Made by a program: the position numbers and the translations under genes. From Perspicuibacillus lycopersici (GTDB lineage: Bacteria > Bacillota > Bacilli > Bacillales > Caldibacillaceae), in NCBI RefSeq assembly GCF_025660475.1, contig NZ_JAOUSF010000003.1:434001-498000 (forward strand): a stretch of 64,000 bases of DNA, written 5' to 3'. The notes beneath the pieces were generated by a model. That model did not search any database. It saw only the letters and a program-made list of their open reading frames with translations, and had not been told where the DNA came from. This document shows, piece by piece, positions 26,246 to 38,289 of the stretch (position 1 is its first letter; each line of letters starts with the position of its first letter).

Positions 26246-26527
26246 TTATTCTTCTTCATCTTCCGCTAAAAATGTTTCTAGCATTTCTTCGATTAAATCC
26301 CATTCTTCGTCGGATTCGATTGGCATTAATTCGCCAGATTCTTCTCCAGGGATGAAGCTTGATGCATGGATGTCGATTTCTCCATCTTCGTCTTCATCTG
26401 CACCGATTGGATAGTATAATACATATGATTTACCAAACTCTTCGGATTCAAAAGTAAATAAAATTTCGCAAAGTTGTTCATTTCCTTGCTCGTCTATTAC
26501 TGTAATATTATTTTCACCATGTTCCAT
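26246..26527 (-). CDS. yrzB: YrzB family protein (DUF1292)
   Basis: A 93-residue, strongly acidic cytoplasmic protein. It begins [20 protein letters not shown] and ends in a run of Glu and Asp, with the family segment [12 protein letters not shown]. Function is unknown. It is the third member of the conserved yrzL-ruvX-yrzB trio downstream of alaS, with about 65 bp to ruvX. GGAGGTTTTTTAA precedes the ATG. Confidence 0.93.
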   Translation of the reverse strand: MEHGENNITVIDEQGNEQLCEILFTFESEEFGKSYVLYYPIGADEDEDGEIDIHASSFIPGEESGELMPIESDEEWDLIEEMLETFLAEDEEE

Positions 26528-26593
26528 TTAAAAAACCTCCAATATTTGATGCATTACTATATGCATATTTGTTTATTTATCGAAAAGATAGAT

Positions 26594-27010
26594 TTACATT
26601 TGGCTATCTAAAAATCCTTGGAGGATCATTACAGCTGCCATTTTATCTATAACTTTTTTCCGCTTTTTCCGGCTAATATCTGCTTCTAGAAGCACTCGTT
26701 CTGCCGCCACTGTCGAAAGTCGCTCGTCCCATAGAATAACCGGTAGCTGTACCTTTTTTTCTAGCATTTTGGCGAATTTTTGACTCGCTTCTCCACGTGG
26801 TCCAATCGTCCCATTCATATTCTTCGGCAAACCGACTACTACTTTTTCTACACCATACTCTTTAACAATTGCTTCTATTTCTGAAATCCCAAATTGATTT
26901 CTTTCCTCATCTATTACTATGGTTTTTACACCTTGTGCCGTCCAGCCTAATTCGTCACTAACTGCGACTCCAATAGTCTTTGAGCCTACATCTAATCCTA
27001 ATACCCGCAT
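26594..27010 (-). CDS. ruvX: RuvX/YqgF family pre-16S rRNA nuclease
   Basis: A 138-residue RNase H-fold protein. The active-site acidic residues are in [16 protein letters not shown], the family motif [15 protein letters not shown] follows, then [14 protein letters not shown] and a C-terminal Asp. Once called a putative Holliday junction resolvase, E. coli YqgF is needed for maturation of the 16S rRNA 5' end, so I favour the rRNA role. The start codon abuts the yrzL stop with no gap. Confidence 0.94.
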   Translation of the reverse strand: MRVLGLDVGSKTIGVAVSDELGWTAQGVKTIVIDEERNQFGISEIEAIVKEYGVEKVVVGLPKNMNGTIGPRGEASQKFAKMLEKKVQLPVILWDERLSTVAAERVLLEADISRKKRKKVIDKMAAVMILQGFLDSQM

Positions 27011-27280
27011 TTAACGTTCCTTTCGATGGTGTTGTAAATATGATTTTACTAACTCCTCAATAATTTCATCACGTTCCAGCTTCCGGATAATGTTTCTTGC
27101 ATCTTTATGTCTCGGTATATATGCTGGGTCACCTGAAAGTAAATATCCGACAATTTGGTTGATTGGGTTATACCCCTTTTCCTCTAATGCACTGAAAACT
27201 TGGAACACGACTTCTTTTACTTCTTGCTCAATAGGCTCCTCTGGAAAATGAAATTGCATCGTTTTATCAAGTGAACTCAT
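27011..27280 (-). CDS. yrzL: IreB family regulatory phosphoprotein (YrzL)
   Basis: An 89-residue protein of the UPF0297/DUF965 family. It starts [15 protein letters not shown] and carries the invariant [19 protein letters not shown] followed by [10 protein letters not shown]. The Enterococcus relative IreB is a substrate of the serine/threonine kinase IreK and limits cephalosporin resistance; the role in bacilli is unclear. The ATG at 27280 follows GGAGGTG; an upstream frame to 27298 is less likely. It is the first gene after alaS. Confidence 0.94.
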   Translation of the reverse strand: MSSLDKTMQFHFPEEPIEQEVKEVVFQVFSALEEKGYNPINQIVGYLLSGDPAYIPRHKDARNIIRKLERDEIIEELVKSYLQHHRKER

Positions 27281-27353
27281 AGGAAAAAGCACCTCCATTC
27301 GTCAATTGGGACATTTTTGACTTATTATCCTTATTGTACAACACATAGATTCT

Positions 27354-29987
27354 TTATGAAATCTTTTTTACCCATTCTTTTACAAAGTCGAGTGCTTCAT
27401 TCAATTTATTTGGATCTTTTCCACCTGCTTGTGCCATATCCGGGCGACCACCGCCGCCACCACCACAAATACTAGCTACTTCTTTCACTAATTGTCCAGC
27501 ATGGTATTTATTAGTTAAATCTTTCGTTACACCAGCAATAAATTGAACCTTATCTTCTTCTGTTGTTGCCAAAACAATGACACCTGATACTAGTTTTTGC
27601 TTTATTTCGTCTAGCATTGTTCGTAATTGGTTGGAATCTGTCACATGTACATGGCTAGTTAATACATTCACACCGTCCACTTGAATGACTTGATCCATTA
27701 AAGAATTTGCTTCTGCATTACTTAATTTTGTAGCATAGGACTCATTTTCTCTTTGCAATTCCTTTATTTCTTGATAAAGAGAATCAATTCTAGATAAAAC
27801 ATCCTTCGAATTTGTTTTTAATTTATTAGTTACTGCTTTTAATAGATATAATTGATCATTCATAAATTGATATGCTTTTTCCCCAGTAACAGCTTCAATT
27901 CTTCGAGTTCCTGCACCAATACCAGTTTCCGAAATTAGTTTAAATAAACCAATGACCGATGTATTTGGTACATGACAGCCACCGCAAAGCTCTAGAGAAT
28001 ATTTACCTATTCTAACTACACGGACAATGTCGCCATATTTTTCACCAAATAATGCCATTGCACCCATTGCCTTAGCTTCTGCAATTGGTTTGTAACTAAT
28101 ATCTACAGCGAGACTTTCCCAAATCTTTTCATTTACAATTTTTTCGATTCGATCTAGTTCTTCTTCTGTAACCTGTCCAAAATGTGAGAAATCAAAGCGT
28201 AAACGATCTGGTTCTACTAATGACCCAGCTTGGTTTACATGAATACCTAGAACATCTTTTAATGCTTGATGTAGTAAATGGGTTGCAGTATGGTTTCTTG
28301 TAATTTGTAGACGATTGCTTTCATAAACCTTCGCATTTACTTTCAGACCAGTTTCGATTGTTCCTTCTTCAATAACTGCTCGATGTAGGTTTTGCCCATT
28401 TGGTGCTTTTTGTACATCAAGCACGAATAGCTTTACACCAGTTGCAGTGATTTCGCCACGGTCTGCAATTTGTCCACCACTTTCTGCATAAAATGGTGTT
28501 TGATCAAGGATGAATTGAACCTCTTGTCCTTTCGTTGCTGTTTGGACAATCTTTCCTTCCACTAATACCGCTTCAATTGTTGCTTCCACTTCTAGTTGGT
28601 CATAACCGACAAAATTACTTTCCACTTTCACATTCCCGATATCTCCACCTTGAATTTGCATGGAGTCTACGTCTTGACGAGCCTTTCTTGCTCGCTCACG
28701 CTGCATTTCCATTTCTGCCTCAAATCCAGAGTAATCAACTTTAAGACCTTCGTCTAATGCATATTCCTCTGTTAGCTCTACAGGGAAACCATATGTGTCA
28801 TACAAGCGGAAAACATCCTTGCCATCGATTGTATCACTACCCGTTTCTTTCGCTTTTTTCATTACTTCTGATAAAATTGCAAGTCCATCATTTAACGTTT
28901 CATGGAATCGCTCTTCTTCATTTTTCACTACTTTTTGAATAAACTCCGTTTTCTCTTGTACGTTCGGGTAATACTCTACCATTATTTGCCCAACCACTGG
29001 AACTAGTTCATGCATAAATGGTCGTTCAATATTAATTTTTTTTGCATAACGAACGGCTCTTCTTAGTAATCTTCTTAATACATAACCGCGTCCTTCATTT
29101 GAAGGAAGTGCACCATCAGCTACTGCAAACGTTACTGTCCGAATATGGTCCGCAATTACTTTGAAAGCCTCATCCTTTTCATCTGTCACACCATATTTTT
29201 CTCCACTAATTTCTTCCGTTTTTCCAATAATCGGTAAGAATAAATCAGTATCAAAATTCGTTTTCGCATGTTGAATAACAGATGCCATTCTTTCTAGACC
29301 CATTCCAGTATCAATGTTTTTCTTTGGAAGTGGTGTATACGTACCGTCAGGATTATGGTTAAATTGAGAAAATACTAGATTCCATACTTCTAAATAGCGA
29401 TCATTTTCTCCACCTGGATATAATTCTGAATCATTCGGATCATTACCAAATTCTGGTCCACGATCATAAAAAATTTCTGAGTTTGGTCCACTCGGTCCTT
29501 CCCCAATATCCCAGAAGTTTCCTTCCAAGCGAATAATCCGTTCCTTTGGAATACCTACTTGCTTATGCCAAATTTCATATGCTTCTTGATCCTCCGGATG
29601 TATAGTAACCGATAATTTTTCCGGTTCAAAGCCAATCCAATTTGGACTAGTTAAAAATTCCCAAGCCCATAAAATTGCTTCTTCTTTAAAATAATCCCCA
29701 ATAGAAAAGTTTCCAAGCATCTCAAAAAAAGTATGATGTCGTGCTGTTTTCCCAACATTTTCGATATCATTCGTACGAATGGATTTTTGTGCATTCGTAA
29801 TCCGTGGATTTTCTGGAACTACTCTGCCATCAAAGTATTTTTTTAATGTTGCTACACCACTATTAATCCATAGTAATGATGGATCATCATGTGGAATTAA
29901 TGACGCACTTGGCTCAATTTTATGCCCTTTTTCTTGAAAGAAATCTAAATACATACGACGAATTTCTGCACCGGTTAATGATTTCAT
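27354..29987 (-). CDS. alaS: Alanine-tRNA ligase
   Basis: An 877-residue class II synthetase that charges tRNA-Ala. The aminoacylation domain starts [19 protein letters not shown]; the editing domain has [11 protein letters not shown] and the zinc motif ending [10 protein letters not shown]; the C-terminal C-Ala domain has the glycine-rich [18 protein letters not shown]. The ATG at 29987 has AGGAGG upstream; an in-frame codon at 30020 lacks a site. The gene is controlled by a T-box leader (30100-30366). Confidence 0.98.
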   Translation of the reverse strand: MKSLTGAEIRRMYLDFFQEKGHKIEPSASLIPHDDPSLLWINSGVATLKKYFDGRVVPENPRITNAQKSIRTNDIENVGKTARHHTFFEMLGNFSIGDYFKEEAILWAWEFLTSPNWIGFEPEKLSVTIHPEDQEAYEIWHKQVGIPKERIIRLEGNFWDIGEGPSGPNSEIFYDRGPEFGNDPNDSELYPGGENDRYLEVWNLVFSQFNHNPDGTYTPLPKKNIDTGMGLERMASVIQHAKTNFDTDLFLPIIGKTEEISGEKYGVTDEKDEAFKVIADHIRTVTFAVADGALPSNEGRGYVLRRLLRRAVRYAKKINIERPFMHELVPVVGQIMVEYYPNVQEKTEFIQKVVKNEEERFHETLNDGLAILSEVMKKAKETGSDTIDGKDVFRLYDTYGFPVELTEEYALDEGLKVDYSGFEAEMEMQRERARKARQDVDSMQIQGGDIGNVKVESNFVGYDQLEVEATIEAVLVEGKIVQTATKGQEVQFILDQTPFYAESGGQIADRGEITATGVKLFVLDVQKAPNGQNLHRAVIEEGTIETGLKVNAKVYESNRLQITRNHTATHLLHQALKDVLGIHVNQAGSLVEPDRLRFDFSHFGQVTEEELDRIEKIVNEKIWESLAVDISYKPIAEAKAMGAMALFGEKYGDIVRVVRIGKYSLELCGGCHVPNTSVIGLFKLISETGIGAGTRRIEAVTGEKAYQFMNDQLYLLKAVTNKLKTNSKDVLSRIDSLYQEIKELQRENESYATKLSNAEANSLMDQVIQVDGVNVLTSHVHVTDSNQLRTMLDEIKQKLVSGVIVLATTEEDKVQFIAGVTKDLTNKYHAGQLVKEVASICGGGGGGRPDMAQAGGKDPNKLNEALDFVKEWVKKIS

Positions 29988-30099
29988 TTGTCCTTTTCCT
30001 CCTACTTCATTTATTACCATTTTCCATACGATTTAAATAGAAAAAATAAGCAATTAATTACTTCCTGTTGATTGATTTTTGAAAATACATGGAAAAGAC

Positions 30100-30366
30100 A
30101 ATAAAAAAAGCCCCTCATCCCAAAAGCAGGGACGAAGCGCTTTTCCGTGGTACCACCCTGATTATGAAAGTAAAAATTCGTTATCCTTTCATCACTCAAA
30201 ACCGTAACGTGGTCTCACGGCAGTGTTTAACTGCACTCGGGATTAGCCTTCTGTTACCCTCCATCTAGAATTCTTTCAGCCAAGGAATTCCTCTCTTAAT
30301 GCAAAACGCACGTAGATAAGTAATAACATACTCGATCCTTCAATGTATTTTCCGTATAGTAATATA
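30100..30366 (-). promoter_or_regulatory. T-box riboswitch (alanine) of alaS
   Basis: On the minus strand the leader has the T-box core AGGGTGGTACCACGG (30145-30159), followed by a terminator stem (GCGCTTCGTCCC with a G-rich partner) and a seven-T run. Upstream is a long stem I region containing GAATTCCTTGGCTGAAAG and then GGCTAATCCC; the Ala codon GCT at 30245-30247, followed by A, is the likely specifier. Uncharged tRNA-Ala would stabilise the antiterminator and permit alaS transcription. The position upstream of alaS agrees with the specifier. Confidence 0.93.
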
Positions 30367-30373
30367 TACATGG

Positions 30374-30402
30374 ATTATATTCATGATTGGTAATTTTGTC
30401 AA
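30374..30402 (-). promoter_or_regulatory. Consensus SigA promoter of alaS
   Basis: On the minus strand TTGACA is followed after exactly 17 bp by TATAAT, a perfect match to the vegetative consensus. Transcription should begin about 7 bases downstream, near 30366, and run directly into the T-box leader. Confidence 0.9.
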
Positions 30403-30412
30403 ATTAGATTTC

Positions 30413-31507
30413 TTATGATGTATTGTTTCCATTCTCTTCGAGCGTTTGTTTTTTTACAAATAGCTGATGCCCTTGAATAATCCCTGTTTTAATAATGGCC
30501 ACTACAGGTACAGCTAAAATAAGTCCGGTTATGCCACAAATTTCTCCACCAATTAAAATCGAGAACATAATTAATAGTGGATGCATTCGCAAGCTTTTTC
30601 CTACAATAAAAGGAGAGAGGACATTGCTTTCTAAAAATTGGAGAACAAATATAATTAAGACGACATAGATCACCAATTTATTCGATATCGTGGCAGCAAT
30701 TATTACTGCCGGGATTGCACCGATAATTGGACCGAAATAAGGTATTACATTTGTTGCTCCAACGATGGAGCCGAGAAGTAATGGATATTTAAGCTTAATT
30801 AACCAAAATAAACAAGCAGAGACGGTCCCAATCGTTCCACAAACAATTAGCTGTCCCCGAATATAATTTCCTAATGATTCATCTACTTTTAAAATAAATA
30901 ACTGCATTTCACTACGCCATTTCCCAGGGATCATCTTCCAAAACACTTGATACAAATAATTACTATCCTTAAGCATGTAAAAAGCGATAAATGGTATTAA
31001 AAGTAACAAAAAGAACTTATCTAGCACCCAAAATATAATATTTAATATTCTTTCTACGAGATGCTCAATACCATTATTGACGGCATGCATGCCTTTATCA
31101 ATTTGTCCTTGTAACCCAAACGGCCAATTTTTCGTTTTTTCCTCGACAAATATCGCCCATTTATCATATTGCTTCATTAATCCTGGAACATTCTCCGAAA
31201 GGTCCTTTAACTGATGGACAAAAATTGGAATCCCTTTATAAATAGCAAACCCAAAACCAACAAAAAATAATATGTAAATAATTAGAACACTTAACCATTT
31301 TTGTAACCCATTTCGATGGAGCTTTTCTACTAACGGTCGCAGTAAATATGCAATAAACGCAGCCACCACAAATGGAAATAAGGTAGTTAATACTACATGG
31401 AGAATCGGATGCCAAAATGGCTTTAGCTTTAAAAAAATAAAAATAACGACAAATAGAAGCAATAAAAAGCCTAATCGATAAAACCACTTTACTTTAATAT
31501 CCATCAT
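30413..31507 (-). CDS. yrrI: AI-2E family transporter (YrrI)
   Basis: A 364-residue membrane protein of the PerM/AI-2E exporter family (PF01594) with about eight membrane segments. Recognisable family stretches are VAAFIAYLLRPLVEKL near the N-terminus, PFIAFYMLKD in the middle and GATNVIPYFGPIIGAIPAVI in the second half. Substrate is not known for this member; related proteins in halophiles act as sodium/proton antiporters. It lies upstream of alaS on the same strand, as in B. subtilis. Confidence 0.9.
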   Translation of the reverse strand: MMDIKVKWFYRLGFLLLLFVVIFIFLKLKPFWHPILHVVLTTLFPFVVAAFIAYLLRPLVEKLHRNGLQKWLSVLIIYILFFVGFGFAIYKGIPIFVHQLKDLSENVPGLMKQYDKWAIFVEEKTKNWPFGLQGQIDKGMHAVNNGIEHLVERILNIIFWVLDKFFLLLLIPFIAFYMLKDSNYLYQVFWKMIPGKWRSEMQLFILKVDESLGNYIRGQLIVCGTIGTVSACLFWLIKLKYPLLLGSIVGATNVIPYFGPIIGAIPAVIIAATISNKLVIYVVLIIFVLQFLESNVLSPFIVGKSLRMHPLLIMFSILIGGEICGITGLILAVPVVAIIKTGIIQGHQLFVKKQTLEENGNNTS

Positions 31508-31581
31508 TCTCCCTCCATGTTCATTAGTTTGGAAGGTAATACGTAAAATATACGAAGATAGCTAATGATTAATAATGGACA

Positions 31582-31623
31582 TAAAAAAAACGACGAAGCA
31601 TGCTTATGCATTAAAGCGTCGTT
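31582..31623 (-). terminator. Terminator overlapping the end of the zinc-ribbon gene
   Basis: ACGACG and CGTCGT close a hairpin that includes the last codons and the stop of the gene ending at 31604; eight T follow on the minus strand. The coding sequence therefore forms one arm of the terminator. Confidence 0.8.
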
Positions 31624-31798
31624 CTTCTTCGGAAAATAAATCATCTAAGGAGGATAATGAGCCATCCTCTTCCACTTGATGGGTATAAATGATTCCTTTA
31701 CTGATCGTAAGCTCTATATAACAATTCCAGCAATAATACTGATTTATTCCGATTTTCCCTACATCTTTGCTTCGACAATTAGGACACGCCACAATCAT
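31604..31798 (-). CDS. Small zinc-ribbon protein
   Basis: A 64-residue protein with a four-cysteine zinc ribbon: CPNC at residues 5-8 and CWNC at 23-26, with YYCW in between. The C-terminal part is acidic (SLSSLDDLFSEEE). A comparable small gene lies between yrrI and recD2 in relatives, but I do not recognise a function or assign a symbol. The start follows GAGGTG about 9 bases upstream. Its stop codon lies inside a terminator hairpin. Confidence 0.8.
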   Translation of the reverse strand: MIVACPNCRSKDVGKIGINQYYCWNCYIELTISKGIIYTHQVEEDGSLSSLDDLFSEEERRFNA

Positions 31799-31918
31799 TT
31801 GTTTGCACCTCTTTAGATCTCCTGTTTTTCACATATTAAAATATTTAAGATCACTAAAAATTGTGCCCAAATTGACAAAATTTAAACCTTTATACAAAAA
31901 ATTATAAAAATCTACCAA

Positions 31919-34312
31919 TCAACCTTCCATAAAATCAAATGGACTGATATTTGACATTCCAATCATTGGATCTGTTTTCATTAAAAGCTCTTCAAACGGG
32001 AATTGTTCGGTATTAGCAGCTTCGTCCGCTACATTTTTCTCGTTAACATTCATATTTGTGATAGATTCTACAATTCTATCCTTTAATGTCGTGTTACGGC
32101 TATTATCATCAGTACGATTGACTGCCATTTGAAATGCATCCATTTCTCCGCATAATATCAATTTTTCCTTACTTCTTGTAACCGCCGTATATAAGAGATT
32201 TCTCCGAAGCATACGATAATAGCTTTTTACAATTGGCAATAGGACGACAGGAAATTCACTTCCCTGTGACTTGTGAATACTACAGCAGTATGCTAACGTA
32301 ATTTGATTTAAGTCTTGTCTCGTATAGGTAATTTCATTTCCATCAAAAGAAACAATTAATTGATCTTGTTTCTCTTCATTTTCTTTTGCAAAGAAAATAG
32401 CAACAATTTCCCCCATATCCCCATTGAAAATATTTTTCTCTGGCTGATTGACTAGCTGTAATATTTTATCACCGACCCGATACACAATATCACCAAATGT
32501 CAATTCACGTTTCCGACCATCGGGGTTTCCATTTAATATTTCCTGTAACATTATGTTTAATTGATCCACACCCGCAGGACCACGATACATTGGCGCTAAA
32601 ACTTGAATATCCTTTTTCGAATATCCCTTCTTTATTGCGTGTGTCACTATTTGCTTCACAACCTCGCTCATTTGACCCGTTGAACAAGGAATAAAGGATC
32701 GATCCTTTTGCTGTTCCAATAAATTACTTGGAACCTTCCCATTTTTAATCGAATGGGCTAAATCAATAATGGAGGAGCCATTTTCTTGTCGGTAAATATC
32801 TGTTAATCGAACAGTAGGGATTCGCTCAGATGCTAATAAATCCTTTAACACTTGACCTGGTCCAACTGATGGCAATTGATCCTCATCACCTACTACAATT
32901 ACTTGCATATGCTCAGGTAATGCTTTGAATAAATTATGTGCTAACCAAATATCGACCATAGACATTTCATCGATGATGATAATTTTTCCTTCAATTGGGT
33001 TATCTTCGTGATAATCAAACGATTCTGTTCCATTCCAGCCTAGCAGTCTATGGATCGTTACGGCAGGGAGTCCTGTTGATTCACTCATTCTTTTCGCCGC
33101 TCTCCCCGTCGGTGCCGCTAAAAGAAATGGAAAAACTTCATCCCTTTTATAATCTTTCGGATCCAGTGAACAACCGTGAAGCTCACTATATAGCTCAACT
33201 ATCCCCTTAATAACCGTTGTTTTCCCTGTTCCCGGACCACCTGTTAAAATAAGCATTGGCGATGTTAATGCTTTTTGAATCGCTTCCCGCTGAGATGGTG
33301 CATATTCAATACTTAATCTTTCTTCTAAAGAACCTAATGCAAGTAGAAACTCTGATTCTGGAAATTGATCTTTATATTCCTTTTGTGAAAGAATTCGCTT
33401 AATATTATTTACTAGCCCTTTTTCTGAGTAATAGACGGAGGGCATATACACACGATTTTCCTCCACGACTAGTTTTTTCTCTTCTTCCAGCTTTAATATT
33501 TCATAAGCAATCGCATTGCTATCTATTTGAATCGGTTGTTTAGATTCTAGTAATTTCTTTACTTCATTGATTAAATGGTCTTTAAGTAAAAAAGAGTGGC
33601 CCTCATTCAAACTTTCCACTTCCAGTTTATAGAGACAGCCTGCTTTGATTCGATCGGGATGATTTCCTTGTATTCCTAATTTAGAGCCCAACTCATCTGC
33701 TCTACCAAAACCAATTCCCTCGACATCTTCGACCAGGCGATACGGATTTTTCTCAATAATGTGTAACGTTTCTTCCTTATAGCTTTGATAAATGCGCATC
33801 GATAATTGCGGACCAAATCCATATTGATTTAATTGCACTAAAATCTTTTCTAAGCCTTGATGTTCAAGTAACGCCTCATAGAGCTCCTTTGCCTTTTCTG
33901 GGGAGAGTTTTGGTACAGTATCTAGCAAGGATGGGGATGCCAATATCCGTGAAATTGCATTTTCACCTAAAACCTCGACAATACTTTCTGCAGTTTTTTT
34001 ACCAATTCCTTTGAACAAATCGCTCGATAAATATTGAATAACTCCTTGCTTCGTTTGTGGCAATTCTTGTTGGAAATGTGTTGTTTGAAATTGTTTCCCA
34101 TATCTTGGGTGCTCTTGAAATTCCCCATAAAAGGTATAAGATTCTTCTTCGTGTATACGGGGGAAATATCCTGTAATCACTGCCTCTTTCTCTTGAAAAT
34201 CTTCACTACAATCCTCCACCCGAATTCTTAACACAGTATATAAATTAGTTTCATTATGAAATATCGTGACAATATGTCTTCCCTTAATAAAAGCTTGCTG
34301 TGATTCTACCAT
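31919..34312 (-). CDS. recD2: ATP-dependent 5'-3' DNA helicase RecD2
   Basis: A 797-residue SF1B helicase of the RecD2 type, which acts in DNA repair without RecB and RecC. A long N-terminal region with helix-hairpin-helix motifs (LFKGIGKKTAESIV near 99-112, VEGIGFGRADELGSKLG near 197-213) precedes the motor; Walker A GGPGTGKTT is at 358-366, motif II IIDEMSMVD follows, and the C-terminal motif VI segment YTAVTRSKEKLIL is intact. It follows yrrB on the same strand with 21 bp between. Confidence 0.96.
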   Translation of the reverse strand: MVESQQAFIKGRHIVTIFHNETNLYTVLRIRVEDCSEDFQEKEAVITGYFPRIHEEESYTFYGEFQEHPRYGKQFQTTHFQQELPQTKQGVIQYLSSDLFKGIGKKTAESIVEVLGENAISRILASPSLLDTVPKLSPEKAKELYEALLEHQGLEKILVQLNQYGFGPQLSMRIYQSYKEETLHIIEKNPYRLVEDVEGIGFGRADELGSKLGIQGNHPDRIKAGCLYKLEVESLNEGHSFLLKDHLINEVKKLLESKQPIQIDSNAIAYEILKLEEEKKLVVEENRVYMPSVYYSEKGLVNNIKRILSQKEYKDQFPESEFLLALGSLEERLSIEYAPSQREAIQKALTSPMLILTGGPGTGKTTVIKGIVELYSELHGCSLDPKDYKRDEVFPFLLAAPTGRAAKRMSESTGLPAVTIHRLLGWNGTESFDYHEDNPIEGKIIIIDEMSMVDIWLAHNLFKALPEHMQVIVVGDEDQLPSVGPGQVLKDLLASERIPTVRLTDIYRQENGSSIIDLAHSIKNGKVPSNLLEQQKDRSFIPCSTGQMSEVVKQIVTHAIKKGYSKKDIQVLAPMYRGPAGVDQLNIMLQEILNGNPDGRKRELTFGDIVYRVGDKILQLVNQPEKNIFNGDMGEIVAIFFAKENEEKQDQLIVSFDGNEITYTRQDLNQITLAYCCSIHKSQGSEFPVVLLPIVKSYYRMLRRNLLYTAVTRSKEKLILCGEMDAFQMAVNRTDDNSRNTTLKDRIVESITNMNVNEKNVADEAANTEQFPFEELLMKTDPMIGMSNISPFDFMEG

Positions 34313-34333
34313 TGGATTTCCCCCTCCCCTACA

Positions 34334-34987
34334 TTAATTTTCTTCCTCAAGCATTTTTAACCCTTTAATTGCTAATAAATGTGCAGGCTCTAGTTGCACC
34401 GCTCTTTCGAAATATTGTCTTGCCTTCTGAAGCTCGTCTAATTTGAAAAAGGCTGCTCCTAAATTATAGTAAGCATCAGCATGCTTTGTATTTTGATGAA
34501 TCGTTTTTTCAAATTCGTGAATTGCTGTTTCTAAAAGTCCCGATTTCGCTAAGCATAAACCATATTGAAAATGTGCTTCACTATCGGTCTCCTTCAGTTC
34601 TACCGCTCGTTGCAAATACGGTAGGGCAAGCCGATCTTGTCCTAATTGAACAATCGACATACCTAACATAAAATAAGTATCTGCATCATCTTTCACAAAT
34701 GCCAGTGCACGTTCTAAGTATTGGACAGCGAGTTGATATTGTTGAATCTGATAATAGACATTTCCTATTCCATAATAAGCAGAAGCAGCCGATTCATCTA
34801 ACGAAATGGCCTTTTCAAAAAGCACAATTGCTTTATCAAAATCCTTTATTATGGCGAATAAATTTCCTAAATTTATATAATGGATAGGATTCTTTGGTTC
34901 TCCCTCTATTTTTTCCAACAAAACCTGTGCCGCTTCTTCAATATTACCTGATTTTAATAAATTCATCTCTTTCGTATCCATAATCAA
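34334..34987 (-). CDS. yrrB: TPR-repeat protein YrrB
   Basis: A 217-residue protein made almost entirely of five to six tetratricopeptide repeats of about 34 residues, each with the G-x-x-x-x-x-x-x-x-Y/A pattern (for example AASAYYGIGNVYYQIQQYQL and HADAYYNLGAAFFKLDELQK). B. subtilis YrrB has the same architecture; the TPR scaffold implies protein binding, but partners are not known. The gene lies between mnmA and recD2, in the conserved order. Confidence 0.92.
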   Translation of the reverse strand: MIMDTKEMNLLKSGNIEEAAQVLLEKIEGEPKNPIHYINLGNLFAIIKDFDKAIVLFEKAISLDESAASAYYGIGNVYYQIQQYQLAVQYLERALAFVKDDADTYFMLGMSIVQLGQDRLALPYLQRAVELKETDSEAHFQYGLCLAKSGLLETAIHEFEKTIHQNTKHADAYYNLGAAFFKLDELQKARQYFERAVQLEPAHLLAIKGLKMLEEEN

Positions 34988-35143
34988 TTCCTCTATTTTA
35001 CTGTTATTAAGATTGTTGCTTTATACTAAATTAGCAAATACAGCCTTATTATTACTCTCACATCTATTATATATAAAATAGGCAAAAATGGATAATAGGA
35101 TCAGCATTTTTACAGATTTCCTGCAAAACACTGATCCTATATA

Positions 35144-37419
<2,276 letters not shown>

Positions 37420-37624
37420 GAATAAATTGCACCTACTTTATTTAGGCTGTTTAAAAGCTTCCTTTTTGTAAATACGATGGGTACTATTTTTTCCGTTTGC
37501 TTCATGTGATATTAACAAACGATTACAAGCACAGCCTTTATTAAAAAATACTATTATTTGTCCTACCATTTTATTTATAGTATCGACTTTTATCACAGTG
37601 ATAAACAGTTTATATAAAAATGAA

Positions 37625-38047
37625 TTAAATGTAAAACATATAGCCTTCTTCTGCACTATTATCATCCGAATGTTTCGCTAAATCATCTAATGTCGTGTTT
37701 TCTAACACATTTTTTATTGCATTACGAATTCGAATCCATAGTTCTCTTTTTGCTGGCTCCTCATCTTCAATTCCCTCTACTAATTGAAGGGGACCTTCTA
37801 ACACACGAATGATATCTCCAGAAGTAATAGCTTTTGGTTCTCTTGCCAAAACATAGCCACCATATGCCCCGCGAATACTTTTTACAAGACCTGCATTTCG
37901 AAGTGGAGAAACTATTTGCTCTAAATAATGCTCCGACAGATCATTCGCTTTTGCAATCGACTTCAACGGAACTGGTCCTTCCCCGAATTTCTTTGCTAAT
38001 TCAATCATAATCGTTAGTCCATATCGACCCTTTGTAGAAATTTTCAT
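37625..38047 (-). CDS. cymR: Rrf2 family cysteine-metabolism repressor CymR
   Basis: A 140-residue DNA-binding protein of the Rrf2 family. It begins MKISTKGRYGLTIMIELAKKFGEGP, with the winged helix HTH in the following 60 residues (LKSIAKANDLSEHYLEQIVSPLR in segments) and no iron-sulfur cysteine triad. B. subtilis CymR with CysK represses sulfur-uptake and cysteine genes. The start at 38047 has AGAGGTG upstream; a longer frame to 38131 is not supported. It precedes the desulfurase and mnmA. Confidence 0.94.
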   Translation of the reverse strand: MKISTKGRYGLTIMIELAKKFGEGPVPLKSIAKANDLSEHYLEQIVSPLRNAGLVKSIRGAYGGYVLAREPKAITSGDIIRVLEGPLQLVEGIEDEEPAKRELWIRIRNAIKNVLENTTLDDLAKHSDDNSAEEGYMFYI

Positions 38048-38289
38048 TGAAACACCTCTTTTCAAACATGAATATATAAATAGAATTATCTCCCGAAAAT
38101 GTATATACGTATCATTCTCAACCTTAAGCATTATAGCATATTTTGATATGATTAACTACAAGGGCAAGCAGATAGATTCGCCCGCTTCTCTGCTTCTATA
38201 ATAAAAAGGTTAATTACTTCCAGCTTTTTATCTTTCAGAAATTATGCTAGATTATATGGTAAAGAGACTGTTAAAAAGAGGGAATGACC

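Noticed and set aside
30014..30199. A 61-codon minus-strand frame in the alaS leader
   Set aside because: The bases form the T-box and terminator; the frame is accidental.
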